A stretch of DNA of 64,000 bases from Paraclostridium sordellii (GTDB lineage: Bacteria > Bacillota > Clostridia > Peptostreptococcales > Peptostreptococcaceae), in assembly GCF_000953675.1 (NCBI RefSeq), contig NZ_LN679998.1:1139911-1203910 (forward strand). The letters run 5' to 3'. The notes under the pieces were generated by a model. It saw only the letters and a list, made by a program, of their open reading frames with translations. It did not search any database and had not been told where the DNA came from. Every line of letters starts with the position of its first letter. The stretch's first letter is position 1. The translations under genes and the position numbers were made by a program. Positions 34,992 to 43,261 of this stretch are shown here, in pieces.

Positions 34992-35993
34992 ATGAAAGTT
35001 ACAATAAAAGATGTGGCAAAGGAAGCTGGGGTAGCGACGTCTACTGTATCTAGAGTTCTATCAAACAATTCAAAAATAAGCGATGAAACAAAAGAAAAGG
35101 TACATAAAGCAATAAAAAAATTAAATTATAAACCAAGTGCTATAGCTAGAAGTTTAGCAAATAACAAAACTAGAATATTAGGTGTTATTTTGCCAAATGA
35201 AGCTCAGGAATTTCTTGATAATTCATTTTTTCTAAATGCAATGAAGGGAATAAGTATTTATGCACAAAGTAAAGGTTATTATATAACTTATGTATTCACA
35301 AAAGAAAATAAAAAAGAGTTAGATAGTATAATAGATATTATTGATGCAAAATTAATAGATGGAATAATACTATTAAGGTCAGAGGAAAATGATAAAAGTA
35401 TAAATTACTTAAAAAAAATTAATTTTCCTTTTTCAGTAATTGGAAGGCCGGAACATTCTAATGATATATTATGGGTAGATAATGATAATTTTCAAGCTAC
35501 TTATAATGTTGTAAATAAACTTGTTCAAAGAGGACATAGAAATATAGGTTTTATTGGAGCTATTGAAAATTTAAATATGTCTAAAGACAGGCTAAAAGGT
35601 TATACTATGGCTCTAGAAATAAATGGAATAAGTTTAAATGAAAACCTTATAATACATGGAACAGATTTTACTGAAGAAGAAGGATATATTTGTATGGAAA
35701 AATTATTTGTAAATAATGACTTAAGTGCAATAATAACTACGGATGATTTATTAGCATTTGGAGTTAGAAAATTATTAAATGAAAAAAATATAAAAAATAT
35801 ATCTTTAGTTGGATTTAATGATACTAAATTAGATAAGTATCAAAATCCACCATTAGCATCGGTAAATATTAATGCAGATGAATTAGGATATTATGCAACG
35901 AAACTTTTAATTGATAAGTTAGAGAATAATCGCGCTATAAACAACCACTATATTGTAAAAACTGAATTTATTGAAAGAGAATCGTTTATATAA
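34992..35993 (+). CDS. malR: LacI-family regulator of the maltose operon
   Basis: A 333-residue LacI/GalR regulator. The helix-turn-helix is at residues ~3-22 (IKDVAKEAGVATSTVSRVL) with hinge helix KPSAIARSLANNKT, followed by a periplasmic-binding-protein-like sensor with GAIENLNMSKDRLKGY and the C-terminal dyad. It precedes the maltose PTS operon on the same strand, separated by a hairpin (35991-36024). Two LacI-type operators in the gap (36028, 36163) are its probable targets. The effector is not identifiable from sequence; maltose or a phosphorylated form is likely. Confidence 0.85.
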   Translation: MKVTIKDVAKEAGVATSTVSRVLSNNSKISDETKEKVHKAIKKLNYKPSAIARSLANNKTRILGVILPNEAQEFLDNSFFLNAMKGISIYAQSKGYYITYVFTKENKKELDSIIDIIDAKLIDGIILLRSEENDKSINYLKKINFPFSVIGRPEHSNDILWVDNDNFQATYNVVNKLVQRGHRNIGFIGAIENLNMSKDRLKGYTMALEINGISLNENLIIHGTDFTEEEGYICMEKLFVNNDLSAIITTDDLLAFGVRKLLNEKNIKNISLVGFNDTKLDKYQNPPLASVNINADELGYYATKLLIDKLENNRAINNHYIVKTEFIERESFI

Positions 35994-36024
35994 TAAACCA
36001 CATATGTATATATGTGGTTTATTA
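35991..36024 (+). terminator. Hairpin after malR
   Basis: Fourteen-base perfect arms (35991-36004, 36011-36024) overlapping the stop codon; the T-run is weak. Confidence 0.65.
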
Positions 36025-36027
36025 TAT

Positions 36028-36039
36028 GCAATCGATTGC
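36028..36039. promoter_or_regulatory. LacI-type operator O1 upstream of mal promoter
   Basis: GCAATCGATTGC is a perfect 12-base palindrome with the central CG typical of LacI-family sites, about 40 bases upstream of the -35. It shares GCAATCG with the second site. Confidence 0.75.
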
Positions 36040-36078
36040 CTAAAGTTTGGAAATATAAAAATAAATAGGAATAAATTC

Positions 36079-36107
36079 TTGAAAACATTTTCATAAGGTG
36101 CTATAAT
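36079..36107 (+). promoter_or_regulatory. mal operon promoter with cre-like site
   Basis: TTGAAA (36079-36084), 17-base spacer, TATAAT (36102-36107): a near-consensus sigma-A promoter. TGAAAACATTTTCA (36080-36093), a perfect palindrome one base off a CcpA cre sequence, overlaps the -35 and spacer, predicting catabolite repression. Confidence 0.8.
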
Positions 36108-36162
36108 AAACACATAAAAATCAATTTAGCGAAGTGAAGTAATATATTTTTTTAAGAAATAA

Positions 36163-36176
36163 TGCAATCGGTTGCA
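36163..36176. promoter_or_regulatory. LacI-type operator O2 downstream of mal promoter
   Basis: TGCAATCGGTTGCA, a palindrome with one central mismatch, lies between the promoter and the ribosome site. Its centre is 136 bases from the upstream operator, allowing a repression loop. Confidence 0.75.
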
Positions 36177-36196
36177 TAAAAGAGAGGGGATTTATA

Positions 36197-37849
36197 ATGA
36201 GTAGTAAAACTAAACTAATATCTTTTGATTTCTGGCAAAAGCTAGGAAAAGCACTTTTAGTAGTTATAGCAGTAATGCCGGCTGCGGGGCTTATGGTTTC
36301 TATAGGTAAACTTATAGGTATGTCATCAGATGCCCATTTTATAATGACAACTGCTAAAGTTGTAGAAGACATAGGTTGGGGAATTATTGGGAACTTACAT
36401 ATATTATTTGCAGTAGCAATAGGAGGATCTTGGGCAAAAGAACGTGCTGGTGGAGCCTTTGCAGCAGTAATTGCTTTTATATTAATAAATCGTATAACAG
36501 GAGTTATACTTGGTGTTACACCAGAGATGTTATTAGATCCAAATGCAACAGTAACATCATTAACAGGAGCTACACTTTTAGTAAAAGATTACTTCACATC
36601 TATATTAGGGGCACCAGCTCTTAATATGGGAGTATTTGTAGGTATAATTTCAGGGTTTATGGGTGCAGTTCTTTACAATAAATTCTATAACTTTGATAAA
36701 CTACCTAAAGCTTTAGCATTTTTCAATGGAAAACGTTTTGTACCATTTGTTGTAATTTTAGGGTCAGTAGTGGGTGCTATTGTTTTAGCTATAGTTTGGC
36801 CATTTGCACAAGGTGCACTAAATGCATTTGGTATGTGGATTGCATCTTCTAAAGATACAGCTCCAGTATTAGCACCTTTTGTATATGGAACTCTTGAAAG
36901 ACTATTATTACCATTTGGACTTCACCATATGATAACAGTTCCTATGAATTATACGGAATTAGGAGGAATATATCAAATAGCAACAGGAGCAGCCGCTGGA
37001 ACTACTGTTGCAGGTCAAGATCCATTATGGCTTGCATGGATAACAGATTTAGTAAACTTAAAAGCTTCAGGAGATACTTCAGCATACAACCATTTATTGA
37101 CAAGTATAACTCCAGCTCGTTTTAAAGCAGGTCAAGTAATATTATCAACTGCATCACTTGCAGGTATATCACTTGCAATGTATAAAAATGTAGATAAAGA
37201 TAAAGCAAAAAAATATAAACCTATATTTATCTCTGCCATGTTAGCTTGTTTTCTAACAGGAGTAACAGAACCAATTGAATTTATGTTTATGTTTATATCA
37301 CCAGTTTTATACTTAGTATATGCAGTACTTACTGGACTTGGATTTGCACTTGCAGATATAATCAATTTAAGAGTTCATGCCTTTGGATTTATAGAATTTT
37401 TAACTCGTACTCCAATGATGATAAAAGCAGGACTTACTATGGATTTAATCAATTTCTTCATATCATGTGCAGTATTTTTCTTCTTAAACTTTGGAATATT
37501 CAATTTCTTAATTAAGAAGTTTAATATTGCAACACCAGGACGCAGAGGTAATTATATAGAAGAAGGTAATGAAGAGGATAATAAAAAAGCTGATACAAAT
37601 ATGGCACAAGATGTTTTATCAAGTAAAATAATTAATTTACTTGGAGGAGCAGATAACATAGAAGATGTAGATGCGTGTATGACACGTTTAAGAGTAACAG
37701 TAAAAGATGTTAGCTTAGTTGGAAATGAAAAAGAATGGAAAGCATTAGGAGCATTAGGATTAATAGTTAAAGATAGAGGTGTTCAAGCTATATATGGACC
37801 TAAGGCGGATGTTTTAAAATCAAATATACTAGACATGTTGGGGGCGTAG
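36197..37849 (+). CDS. malT: Maltose/alpha-glucoside PTS transporter, EIIC-EIIB
   Basis: A 550-residue membrane permease. The EIIC domain of the glucose/maltose superfamily spans ~1-430, with GRPSE-like elements such as PFGLHHMITVPMNYTELGG and ACFLTGVTEPIEFMFMFISP. An EIIB domain lies at ~475-550 with the phospho-cysteine in DACMTRLRV. No EIIA domain is attached, so phosphate must come from a separate EIIA. It imports and phosphorylates the sugar, probably maltose to maltose-6'-phosphate, judging from the MapP-like phosphatase and alpha-glucosidase that follow. First gene of the operon; ATG behind GAGAGGGGA. Confidence 0.87.
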   Translation: MSSKTKLISFDFWQKLGKALLVVIAVMPAAGLMVSIGKLIGMSSDAHFIMTTAKVVEDIGWGIIGNLHILFAVAIGGSWAKERAGGAFAAVIAFILINRITGVILGVTPEMLLDPNATVTSLTGATLLVKDYFTSILGAPALNMGVFVGIISGFMGAVLYNKFYNFDKLPKALAFFNGKRFVPFVVILGSVVGAIVLAIVWPFAQGALNAFGMWIASSKDTAPVLAPFVYGTLERLLLPFGLHHMITVPMNYTELGGIYQIATGAAAGTTVAGQDPLWLAWITDLVNLKASGDTSAYNHLLTSITPARFKAGQVILSTASLAGISLAMYKNVDKDKAKKYKPIFISAMLACFLTGVTEPIEFMFMFISPVLYLVYAVLTGLGFALADIINLRVHAFGFIEFLTRTPMMIKAGLTMDLINFFISCAVFFFLNFGIFNFLIKKFNIATPGRRGNYIEEGNEEDNKKADTNMAQDVLSSKIINLLGGADNIEDVDACMTRLRVTVKDVSLVGNEKEWKALGALGLIVKDRGVQAIYGPKADVLKSNILDMLGA

Positions 37850-37853
37850 CAAA

Positions 37854-38645
37854 TTGAAACTTTTAACATTAAATTGTCATTCATGGCAAGAAGAAAATCA
37901 AATTGAAAAAATAAAATATATAGCAAAAACTATTAATGAAAAAGATTATGATGTAATAGCTCTACAAGAGGTAAGTCAATTAATAGAAAAAGATAAAGTG
38001 CACGAAAATGTTAAAAGTGATAATTTTGCATTGCTATTACAAAATGAATTAAAAAGTTTGGGTAATAATCAATATGAATTTTATTGGGATGTAGCACATA
38101 TAGGATATGATATTTATGAAGAGGGGCTTTGTCTTATGACAAAGCTTCCTATAGTTAATAAAGAAAGCTTTTATATTACAAATTCAATAAAACTTGATTT
38201 TTGGAAAACAAGAAAAATAGTTGGAATAGATGTTATTTATAAATCAAAAGAAATTAGATTTTTATCTTGTCACTTAGGATGGTGGAATGATAATGAAGAA
38301 CCATTTAAAGAACAAGTAAAAAGACTTATTAATGAAACTGATAATGAAAAACTAGTTTTTTTAATGGGAGATTTTAATAATAATGCAAATATAAAAGGCG
38401 AAGGTTATGAATATCTATGTAATAAATTTTTTGACACATATAAGCTTTCTAAAGTTAAAGATGAAGGAATTACAGTTAAAGGTAAAATTGCAGGCTGGGA
38501 TGATAATAAACTAGATTTAAGGTTAGACTTAATTTTATCTAATAAAGAAATTGATGTTGAAAGTTCTAATGTAATATTTAATGGAATAAATAAAAAAGTA
38601 GTATCAGATCACTACGGAGTAGAAGTTTGTATAAACGTAAAATAA
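37854..38645 (+). CDS. mapP: MapP-like maltose-6'-phosphate phosphatase (EEP superfamily)
   Basis: A 263-residue metal-dependent phosphatase of the endonuclease/exonuclease/phosphatase fold: TLNCHSW (Asn, ~7), ALQEVSQ (metal Glu), LMGDFNN (~172) and VSDHYGVEV (catalytic His, ~256). Start is TTG 37854, seven bases after GGGGGCG and 4 bases beyond malT, so coupling is likely. In Enterococcus an EEP protein, MapP, dephosphorylates maltose-6'-phosphate made by the maltose PTS. The gene order PTS, EEP, glucosidase makes that the best assignment here, though it rests on family and context rather than a diagnostic residue. Confidence 0.72.
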   Translation: MKLLTLNCHSWQEENQIEKIKYIAKTINEKDYDVIALQEVSQLIEKDKVHENVKSDNFALLLQNELKSLGNNQYEFYWDVAHIGYDIYEEGLCLMTKLPIVNKESFYITNSIKLDFWKTRKIVGIDVIYKSKEIRFLSCHLGWWNDNEEPFKEQVKRLINETDNEKLVFLMGDFNNNANIKGEGYEYLCNKFFDTYKLSKVKDEGITVKGKIAGWDDNKLDLRLDLILSNKEIDVESSNVIFNGINKKVVSDHYGVEVCINVK

Positions 38646-38672
38646 AAACACAAGTTATGGAGGGTGACATAT

Positions 38673-40334
38673 ATGAAAAAAATTTGGTGGAAAGAAGCTG
38701 TAGCTTATCAAGTATATCCAAGAAGTTTTTACGATTCAAACAATGATGGAGTTGGAGATTTAAGAGGAATAATAGAAAAATTAGACTATATAAAAGAATT
38801 AGGAATAGATATTATATGGGTGTCTCCTTTTTATAAATCTCCAAATGATGATAATGGATATGATATAAGCGATTACCAAGATATAATGAAAGAGTTTGGA
38901 AATATGAAAGACTTTGATGAATTATTAGAAGCGGTTCATAAAAAAGGGATGAAATTAATAATTGACTTAGTAATAAATCATACTAGCGATGAACATCCTT
39001 GGTTTATAGAATCAAAATCTTCAAAAGATAATCCAAAAAGAGATTGGTACATATGGAGAGATGGTAAAGAGGATAAAGAACCAAATAACTGGGAAAGTAT
39101 ATTTGGAGGATCAGCTTGGGTAAAAGATGAAAAAACTAATCAATACTACCTACATTTATTTACTAAAAAACAACCTGATTTAAATTGGAAGAATAAAGAT
39201 ATGAGAAGTGCTATTTATGAAATGATGAATTGGTGGTTAGATAAGGGCATAGATGGATTTAGAGTTGATGCCATAAGTCATATAAATAAAGAAGAAGGGC
39301 TTTTAGATATGCCAAATCCTAATAATTTAAAATATGTTTCTTCTTTTGATAAGCATATGAATGTAGAGGGTATACATGAATATTTAAAAGATATAAAGGA
39401 TAATACTTATGGTAAATATGATGTGATGACCGTTGGAGAAGCTAACGGAGTAACTCCAGAGGATGCTCACCTGTGGGTATCTGAAGAGGAAGGTAAATTT
39501 AATATGGTGTTTCAATTTGAACATTTAGATTTATGGAATAACAATATGGATAAATCTTTAGATTTACTTAAGTTTAAGAAAGTATTATCTAAGTGGCAAA
39601 ATAATTTGCATAATATAGGTTGGAATGCTTTGTTTATAGAAAATCATGATATACCTAGAATTGTATCTATGCTAGGAAATGATGAAAAATATTGGTATGA
39701 AAGTTCAACTTGCTTAGGCCTTATGTATTTTATGCAAGAAGGTACTCCTTTTATATATCAAGGTCAAGAAATTGGTATGACTAATGTTGAATTTGAAAAT
39801 ATAGAAGATTATGATGATGTAAAAACTAAAAATAATTATTATTTAGGATTAGAATCTGGAGAGAGTCATGAAAATCTTATAAAAAGAGCTTGGAGATTAT
39901 CAAGGGATAACTCAAGAACTCCTATGCAATGGGATGATAGCAATTTTGGTGGATTTAGCAAAAGTAAGCCATGGATAAATATAAATCCAAATTATAAAAC
40001 TATAAATGTCAAAAATCAAATAAATGATGAATATTCAATTCTTAATTTTTATAAAACTATGATAAAGATAAGAAAGTCAAATGAAGCATTAATTTATGGT
40101 GAATATAAGTTAATATTAGAAGATGATAAAAATATATATGCATACAAAAGAGTTTTAGGAAGTGACGAATTTATAATAATTACAAATATGTCTAATGAAA
40201 AAGTTATGTATAATTATAAAGATATAAAATTAAACTATGAGAATTTAGTGATAGCCAATTTAAAAGTGAAGAATCATGAAACAACAAATAGCATTGAACT
40301 AAAACCTTGGGAATGTAGAATGTACAAAATCTAA
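38673..40334 (+). CDS. malL: GH13 alpha-glucosidase (maltase-like)
   Basis: A 553-residue cytoplasmic GH13 enzyme of the oligo-1,6-glucosidase/alpha-glucosidase subfamily. The conserved regions are DLVINHTSDEH, GFRVDAI (nucleophile Asp), VGEANG (acid/base Glu) and ENHDIPR. The residue after the nucleophile is Ala rather than the Val of isomaltases, which in this subfamily favours alpha-1,4 bonds, i.e. maltose. ATG 38673 follows GGAGGGTG; the frame opens at a GTG inside that site. It would split maltose released by the phosphatase into two glucoses. Confidence 0.87.
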   Translation: MKKIWWKEAVAYQVYPRSFYDSNNDGVGDLRGIIEKLDYIKELGIDIIWVSPFYKSPNDDNGYDISDYQDIMKEFGNMKDFDELLEAVHKKGMKLIIDLVINHTSDEHPWFIESKSSKDNPKRDWYIWRDGKEDKEPNNWESIFGGSAWVKDEKTNQYYLHLFTKKQPDLNWKNKDMRSAIYEMMNWWLDKGIDGFRVDAISHINKEEGLLDMPNPNNLKYVSSFDKHMNVEGIHEYLKDIKDNTYGKYDVMTVGEANGVTPEDAHLWVSEEEGKFNMVFQFEHLDLWNNNMDKSLDLLKFKKVLSKWQNNLHNIGWNALFIENHDIPRIVSMLGNDEKYWYESSTCLGLMYFMQEGTPFIYQGQEIGMTNVEFENIEDYDDVKTKNNYYLGLESGESHENLIKRAWRLSRDNSRTPMQWDDSNFGGFSKSKPWININPNYKTINVKNQINDEYSILNFYKTMIKIRKSNEALIYGEYKLILEDDKNIYAYKRVLGSDEFIIITNMSNEKVMYNYKDIKLNYENLVIANLKVKNHETTNSIELKPWECRMYKI

Positions 40335-40349
40335 TAAAAGGGGAATTAT

Positions 40350-40901
40350 ATGACTGAAAAAGAGAAGATGTTAAGTGGAAAAGCCTATATAGCATCAGAT
40401 GAAGAACTTGTTAAGGAAAGAAAATATGCTAGAAAAATAACTCGATTATTTAATCAAACTACAGAAGAAGATGATTATGAGAGAGTGGTTTTATTAAAAA
40501 AGTTATTTGGAGCTACTGGAGAAAATATCTATATAGAACCAAGTTTTAAATGTGACTATGGATCTAATATTTATATTGGGGATAATTTTTATGCTAACTT
40601 TAATTGTATAATGCTAGATATTTGCGAAATTAAAATCGGAAAAAATGTTATGTTAGCACCAAACGTTCAAATTTATACGGCATATCATCCAATAGATGCA
40701 AAACTTAGAAATTCAGGTATTGAGTATGGAGCTTCTGTAACTATAGGAGATAACGTATGGATTGGAGGAGGAGCTATAATAAATCCAGGTGTAAATATAG
40801 GGGATAATGTAGTTATAGGTTCTGGAAGTGTTGTAACAAAAGATATACCAGCTAACTGTGTAGCTGTAGGAAATCCATGTAAGATTATAAAAACTTTATA
40901 A
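40350..40901 (+). CDS. maa: Maltose O-acetyltransferase-like protein
   Basis: A 183-residue left-handed beta-helix acetyltransferase with the N-terminal Mac domain (EKEKMLSGKAYIASDEEL) and hexapeptide repeats ending VGNPCKIIK. Catalytic His is in YTAYHPID. Maa/LacA-type enzymes acetylate sugars such as maltose or glucose with acetyl-CoA, possibly to detoxify excess intracellular sugar. Last gene of the maltose operon, 15 bases after the glucosidase, then a terminator. Confidence 0.9.
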   Translation: MTEKEKMLSGKAYIASDEELVKERKYARKITRLFNQTTEEDDYERVVLLKKLFGATGENIYIEPSFKCDYGSNIYIGDNFYANFNCIMLDICEIKIGKNVMLAPNVQIYTAYHPIDAKLRNSGIEYGASVTIGDNVWIGGGAIINPGVNIGDNVVIGSGSVVTKDIPANCVAVGNPCKIIKTL

Positions 40902-40903
40902 AT

Positions 40904-40953
40904 AAAAAAGTATCTATGACTATATTAAAAGATTAGTTATAGATACTTTTTTA
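40904..40953 (+). terminator. Terminator of the maltose operon
   Basis: AAAAAAGTATCTAT (40904-40917) pairs with its complement at 40939-40952; T-run. Confidence 0.85.
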
Positions 40954-41039
40954 TTTATTTTTAACTTTAATAAAATTAGTAATAAAGTTTAATTTTTTAC
41001 ATATAAAAATTAATAAAGCTTTTTATATGTGGAGGAGTT

Positions 41040-41708
41040 ATGGAAACTTTCTTATTTAAAATAGATGAAATTAAAAGAATTTTAAATTCAAGAGATATAG
41101 AATCTATAAAGAAAAGTAAATATAAAACAATACCCGCAAAAGAGATAAGAAAAGAAACTAAAAAAATAAGTGAACTATATAATTACTATGTAAAGTTAGT
41201 AAAAAAAGTAAAGAGATATTTATTAGATGGAGATTGTATTTTTTTAGAAACAAAAGAACATAGTATAAATAAAATGGTATGTCTAATGATTAAAATAAAA
41301 AAAAGTGAAATAGAAGAATTCATGAAAGTTGATATTAGAGTATTGACTGGAGATACTAAAGATACATATATGAATTGCACTTACTATAATATTGAAAAAA
41401 GAGGAATTTTATATATAAATGAATTTACATCAGGTAAACCAAAATTTGGATATGGAAAGATTATACTATCAAACTTAGATTATATAGTTAATAAAATCAA
41501 TACTATACTAGATTATTACAATCATTATAATGACAATTGTATCTTTAATTATATACAGTATATAGAAGGTATCGCTATACCTTTTAAGAGTATAATAAGC
41601 CAAGAAAATTTAAATAAAATTTATAGAAAATATGGATTTACAATAAACGAAAAAGATGGAATGAAAATAAAAAAAGAAATTCAGATTAAAGAATGTCTAT
41701 GTATATAG
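41040..41708 (+). CDS. Hypothetical protein (222 aa)
   Basis: Not recognised. Lys/Ile-rich; an N-terminal helical part (~1-65) and an alpha/beta part (~66-205) with a strand run DGDCIFLETKEHSINKMVCL and KRGILYINEF. It ends with cysteines (ECLCI). No signal peptide or clear membrane segment. ATG 41040 behind GGAGGAGTT. Single gene, no informative neighbours. Confidence 0.6.
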   Translation: METFLFKIDEIKRILNSRDIESIKKSKYKTIPAKEIRKETKKISELYNYYVKLVKKVKRYLLDGDCIFLETKEHSINKMVCLMIKIKKSEIEEFMKVDIRVLTGDTKDTYMNCTYYNIEKRGILYINEFTSGKPKFGYGKIILSNLDYIVNKINTILDYYNHYNDNCIFNYIQYIEGIAIPFKSIISQENLNKIYRKYGFTINEKDGMKIKKEIQIKECLCI

Positions 41709-41773
41709 AATAGAAATAGTCTATTTGGATAAATTAATATATAAGTAGCAATTCACATCTAGGAGGTTTTATT

Positions 41774-41962
41774 ATGAAAAATAATAAAAACAGACATAAA
41801 GATAGACCTAAAACTAACGCAGAAAAAAGAAAAATGTTATTTGAACATGGTTCTGAAATTGGGATAAAAGATGGAAAGAAAATCGGAGCTAGAAATTCAG
41901 GCTCAACTAAAACTAGAGATGAAAAACTATATGATAAAATAGGTAAAAAAGGAACATACTAA
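41774..41962 (+). CDS. Small basic hypothetical protein (62 aa)
   Basis: A 62-residue hydrophilic, very basic protein (KNRHKDRPKTNAEKRKMLFEH at one end, GARNSGSTKTRDEKLYDKIGKK at the other) with a strong AGGAGG ribosome site and an immediately following perfect terminator, so very likely expressed. Possibly nucleic-acid binding or intrinsically disordered; family not recognised. Confidence 0.65.
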   Translation: MKNNKNRHKDRPKTNAEKRKMLFEHGSEIGIKDGKKIGARNSGSTKTRDEKLYDKIGKKGTY

Positions 41963-41996
41963 AAAAAGCATGATGTTTAAACATCATGCTTTTTTT
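41961..41996 (+). terminator. Perfect palindromic terminator (18-base arms)
   Basis: Arms 41961-41978 and 41979-41996 are exact complements, beginning with seven A and ending with seven T. Confidence 0.9.
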
Positions 41997-42094
41997 ATTT
42001 ATATTATTAACAAATAAATAAATATAGTCATAGTATAAATAAGATTAAAGATTTAAATTTAAATAATTATAAAAATTAAAATGGGGTGTAATAA

Positions 42095-42370
42095 ATGAAA
42101 TATGCAAGTTTTAGAGTAGGAACTATTATAGATATTGAAGATATACAAGGTCAACCATATAAATTTATAACAATAGCTACAAATCCAAAAGATATATATA
42201 CTTTTACAAAGTTAATTTACAGTGACCAAACTCTAATATTAGACTGTGAATATAATGAAATAAGTTTAGAAGATTTAAATATAGGAGATCAAATACTGGC
42301 TTATCATTCAAACGCTATGACAATGAGTATACCTCCACAAACTCAAGTTTTTATAATAGAAGTAAAATAG
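42095..42370 (+). CDS. Small hypothetical protein, OB-like beta protein (91 aa)
   Basis: A beta-rich 91-residue protein. The C-terminal pattern LNIGDQILAYHSNAMTMSIPPQTQVFIIEV resembles short clostridial barrel-like proteins of unknown function. No signal peptide. Start ATG 42095 behind GGGGTG. It converges on the TSUP gene across a shared terminator. Confidence 0.6.
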   Translation: MKYASFRVGTIIDIEDIQGQPYKFITIATNPKDIYTFTKLIYSDQTLILDCEYNEISLEDLNIGDQILAYHSNAMTMSIPPQTQVFIIEVK

Positions 42371-42399
42371 GGTCTATAAAATTTTAAGACCCTATTTTA
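42364..42399. terminator. Bidirectional terminator
   Basis: AAAATAGGGTCT (42364-42375) and its complement (42387-42398); overlaps the ends of both convergent genes. Confidence 0.8.
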
Positions 42400-43144
42400 T
42401 TATTTGATATATTAACTTAAACCCAACAGCAATAGACATTATTAAAAATATAGGTTTTATAAGTTTAGAACCTTTATTTATAGCAACTTTAGCACCTATG
42501 TACCCACCTAAAATCATAGATATAGCATATAATATGGCTACACTATATAATATTTGACCATTAATCATAAACAATATAAGAGCTACAAAATTACTTGTGA
42601 AATTTAATATTTTGGTATTTGCAGAAGCACTAAGAAAGTCAAAACCATATATTTTGATAAGTGAAAATGCCAAAAATGTTCCTGTACCAGGACCAAAAAA
42701 TCCATCATAAAATCCAAGAGAAAAAGCCATAATTATGCCTATTTTTAAATTCTTATCATTTATACCTTGAAAATTATCAATAGTACCTAATTCTTTTTTT
42801 AAATATGTGTAAAGTGCGACTACAAGTATCATTATAAAAACTAATATATTAAGAATTGTATCACTAATAGATAATACACATTTAACACCTAAAAAACATC
42901 CTATAATTGTAAAAGGTATAAGTTTTTTTAGTAACTCAATATTAGTTTTTCCAGATTTAGCATATCTGTATGCACTTGAGAAGCAACCAAAAGAACCTGC
43001 AAATTTATTTGTACCAAGGGCTAGGTGAGTAGGTAAACCAGCCATTAAAAGTATAGGCATGCTTATAAGGCCACCTCCACCAGCTATAGAATCAACAAAA
43101 GCAGCTAAAAATCCCCCTATGCAAAGAAATATAATTGTAAGCAT
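42392..43144 (-). CDS. TSUP (TauE/SafE) family membrane transporter
   Basis: A 250-residue protein with about eight membrane helices. Typical TauE/SafE features are the N-terminal FLAAFVDSIAGGGGLISMP and the internal repeat YDGFFGPGTGTFLAF. The family exports or imports sulfite, sulfonates or other small anions; the substrate is not deducible. ATG at 43144 behind AGGAGGATT. Monocistronic, divergent from the McrB-like gene. Confidence 0.9.
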   Translation of the reverse strand: MLTIIFLCIGGFLAAFVDSIAGGGGLISMPILLMAGLPTHLALGTNKFAGSFGCFSSAYRYAKSGKTNIELLKKLIPFTIIGCFLGVKCVLSISDTILNILVFIMILVVALYTYLKKELGTIDNFQGINDKNLKIGIIMAFSLGFYDGFFGPGTGTFLAFSLIKIYGFDFLSASANTKILNFTSNFVALILFMINGQILYSVAILYAISMILGGYIGAKVAINKGSKLIKPIFLIMSIAVGFKLIYQIIK

Positions 43145-43261
43145 AAATCCTCCTAAGTATATAATTTTTAAATTTATTATAATTATAAAACATAATCATA
43201 TAAATATTAAGAGATTCATATATTTTAAGTAAGGTATAATATATAAAGGAGAGTGATTTAG

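Noticed and set aside
36376-36624. Plus-strand frame inside malT
   Set aside because: Alternative frame of a clear PTS permease; Cys/Arg/Tyr-rich composition unlike the neighbours.
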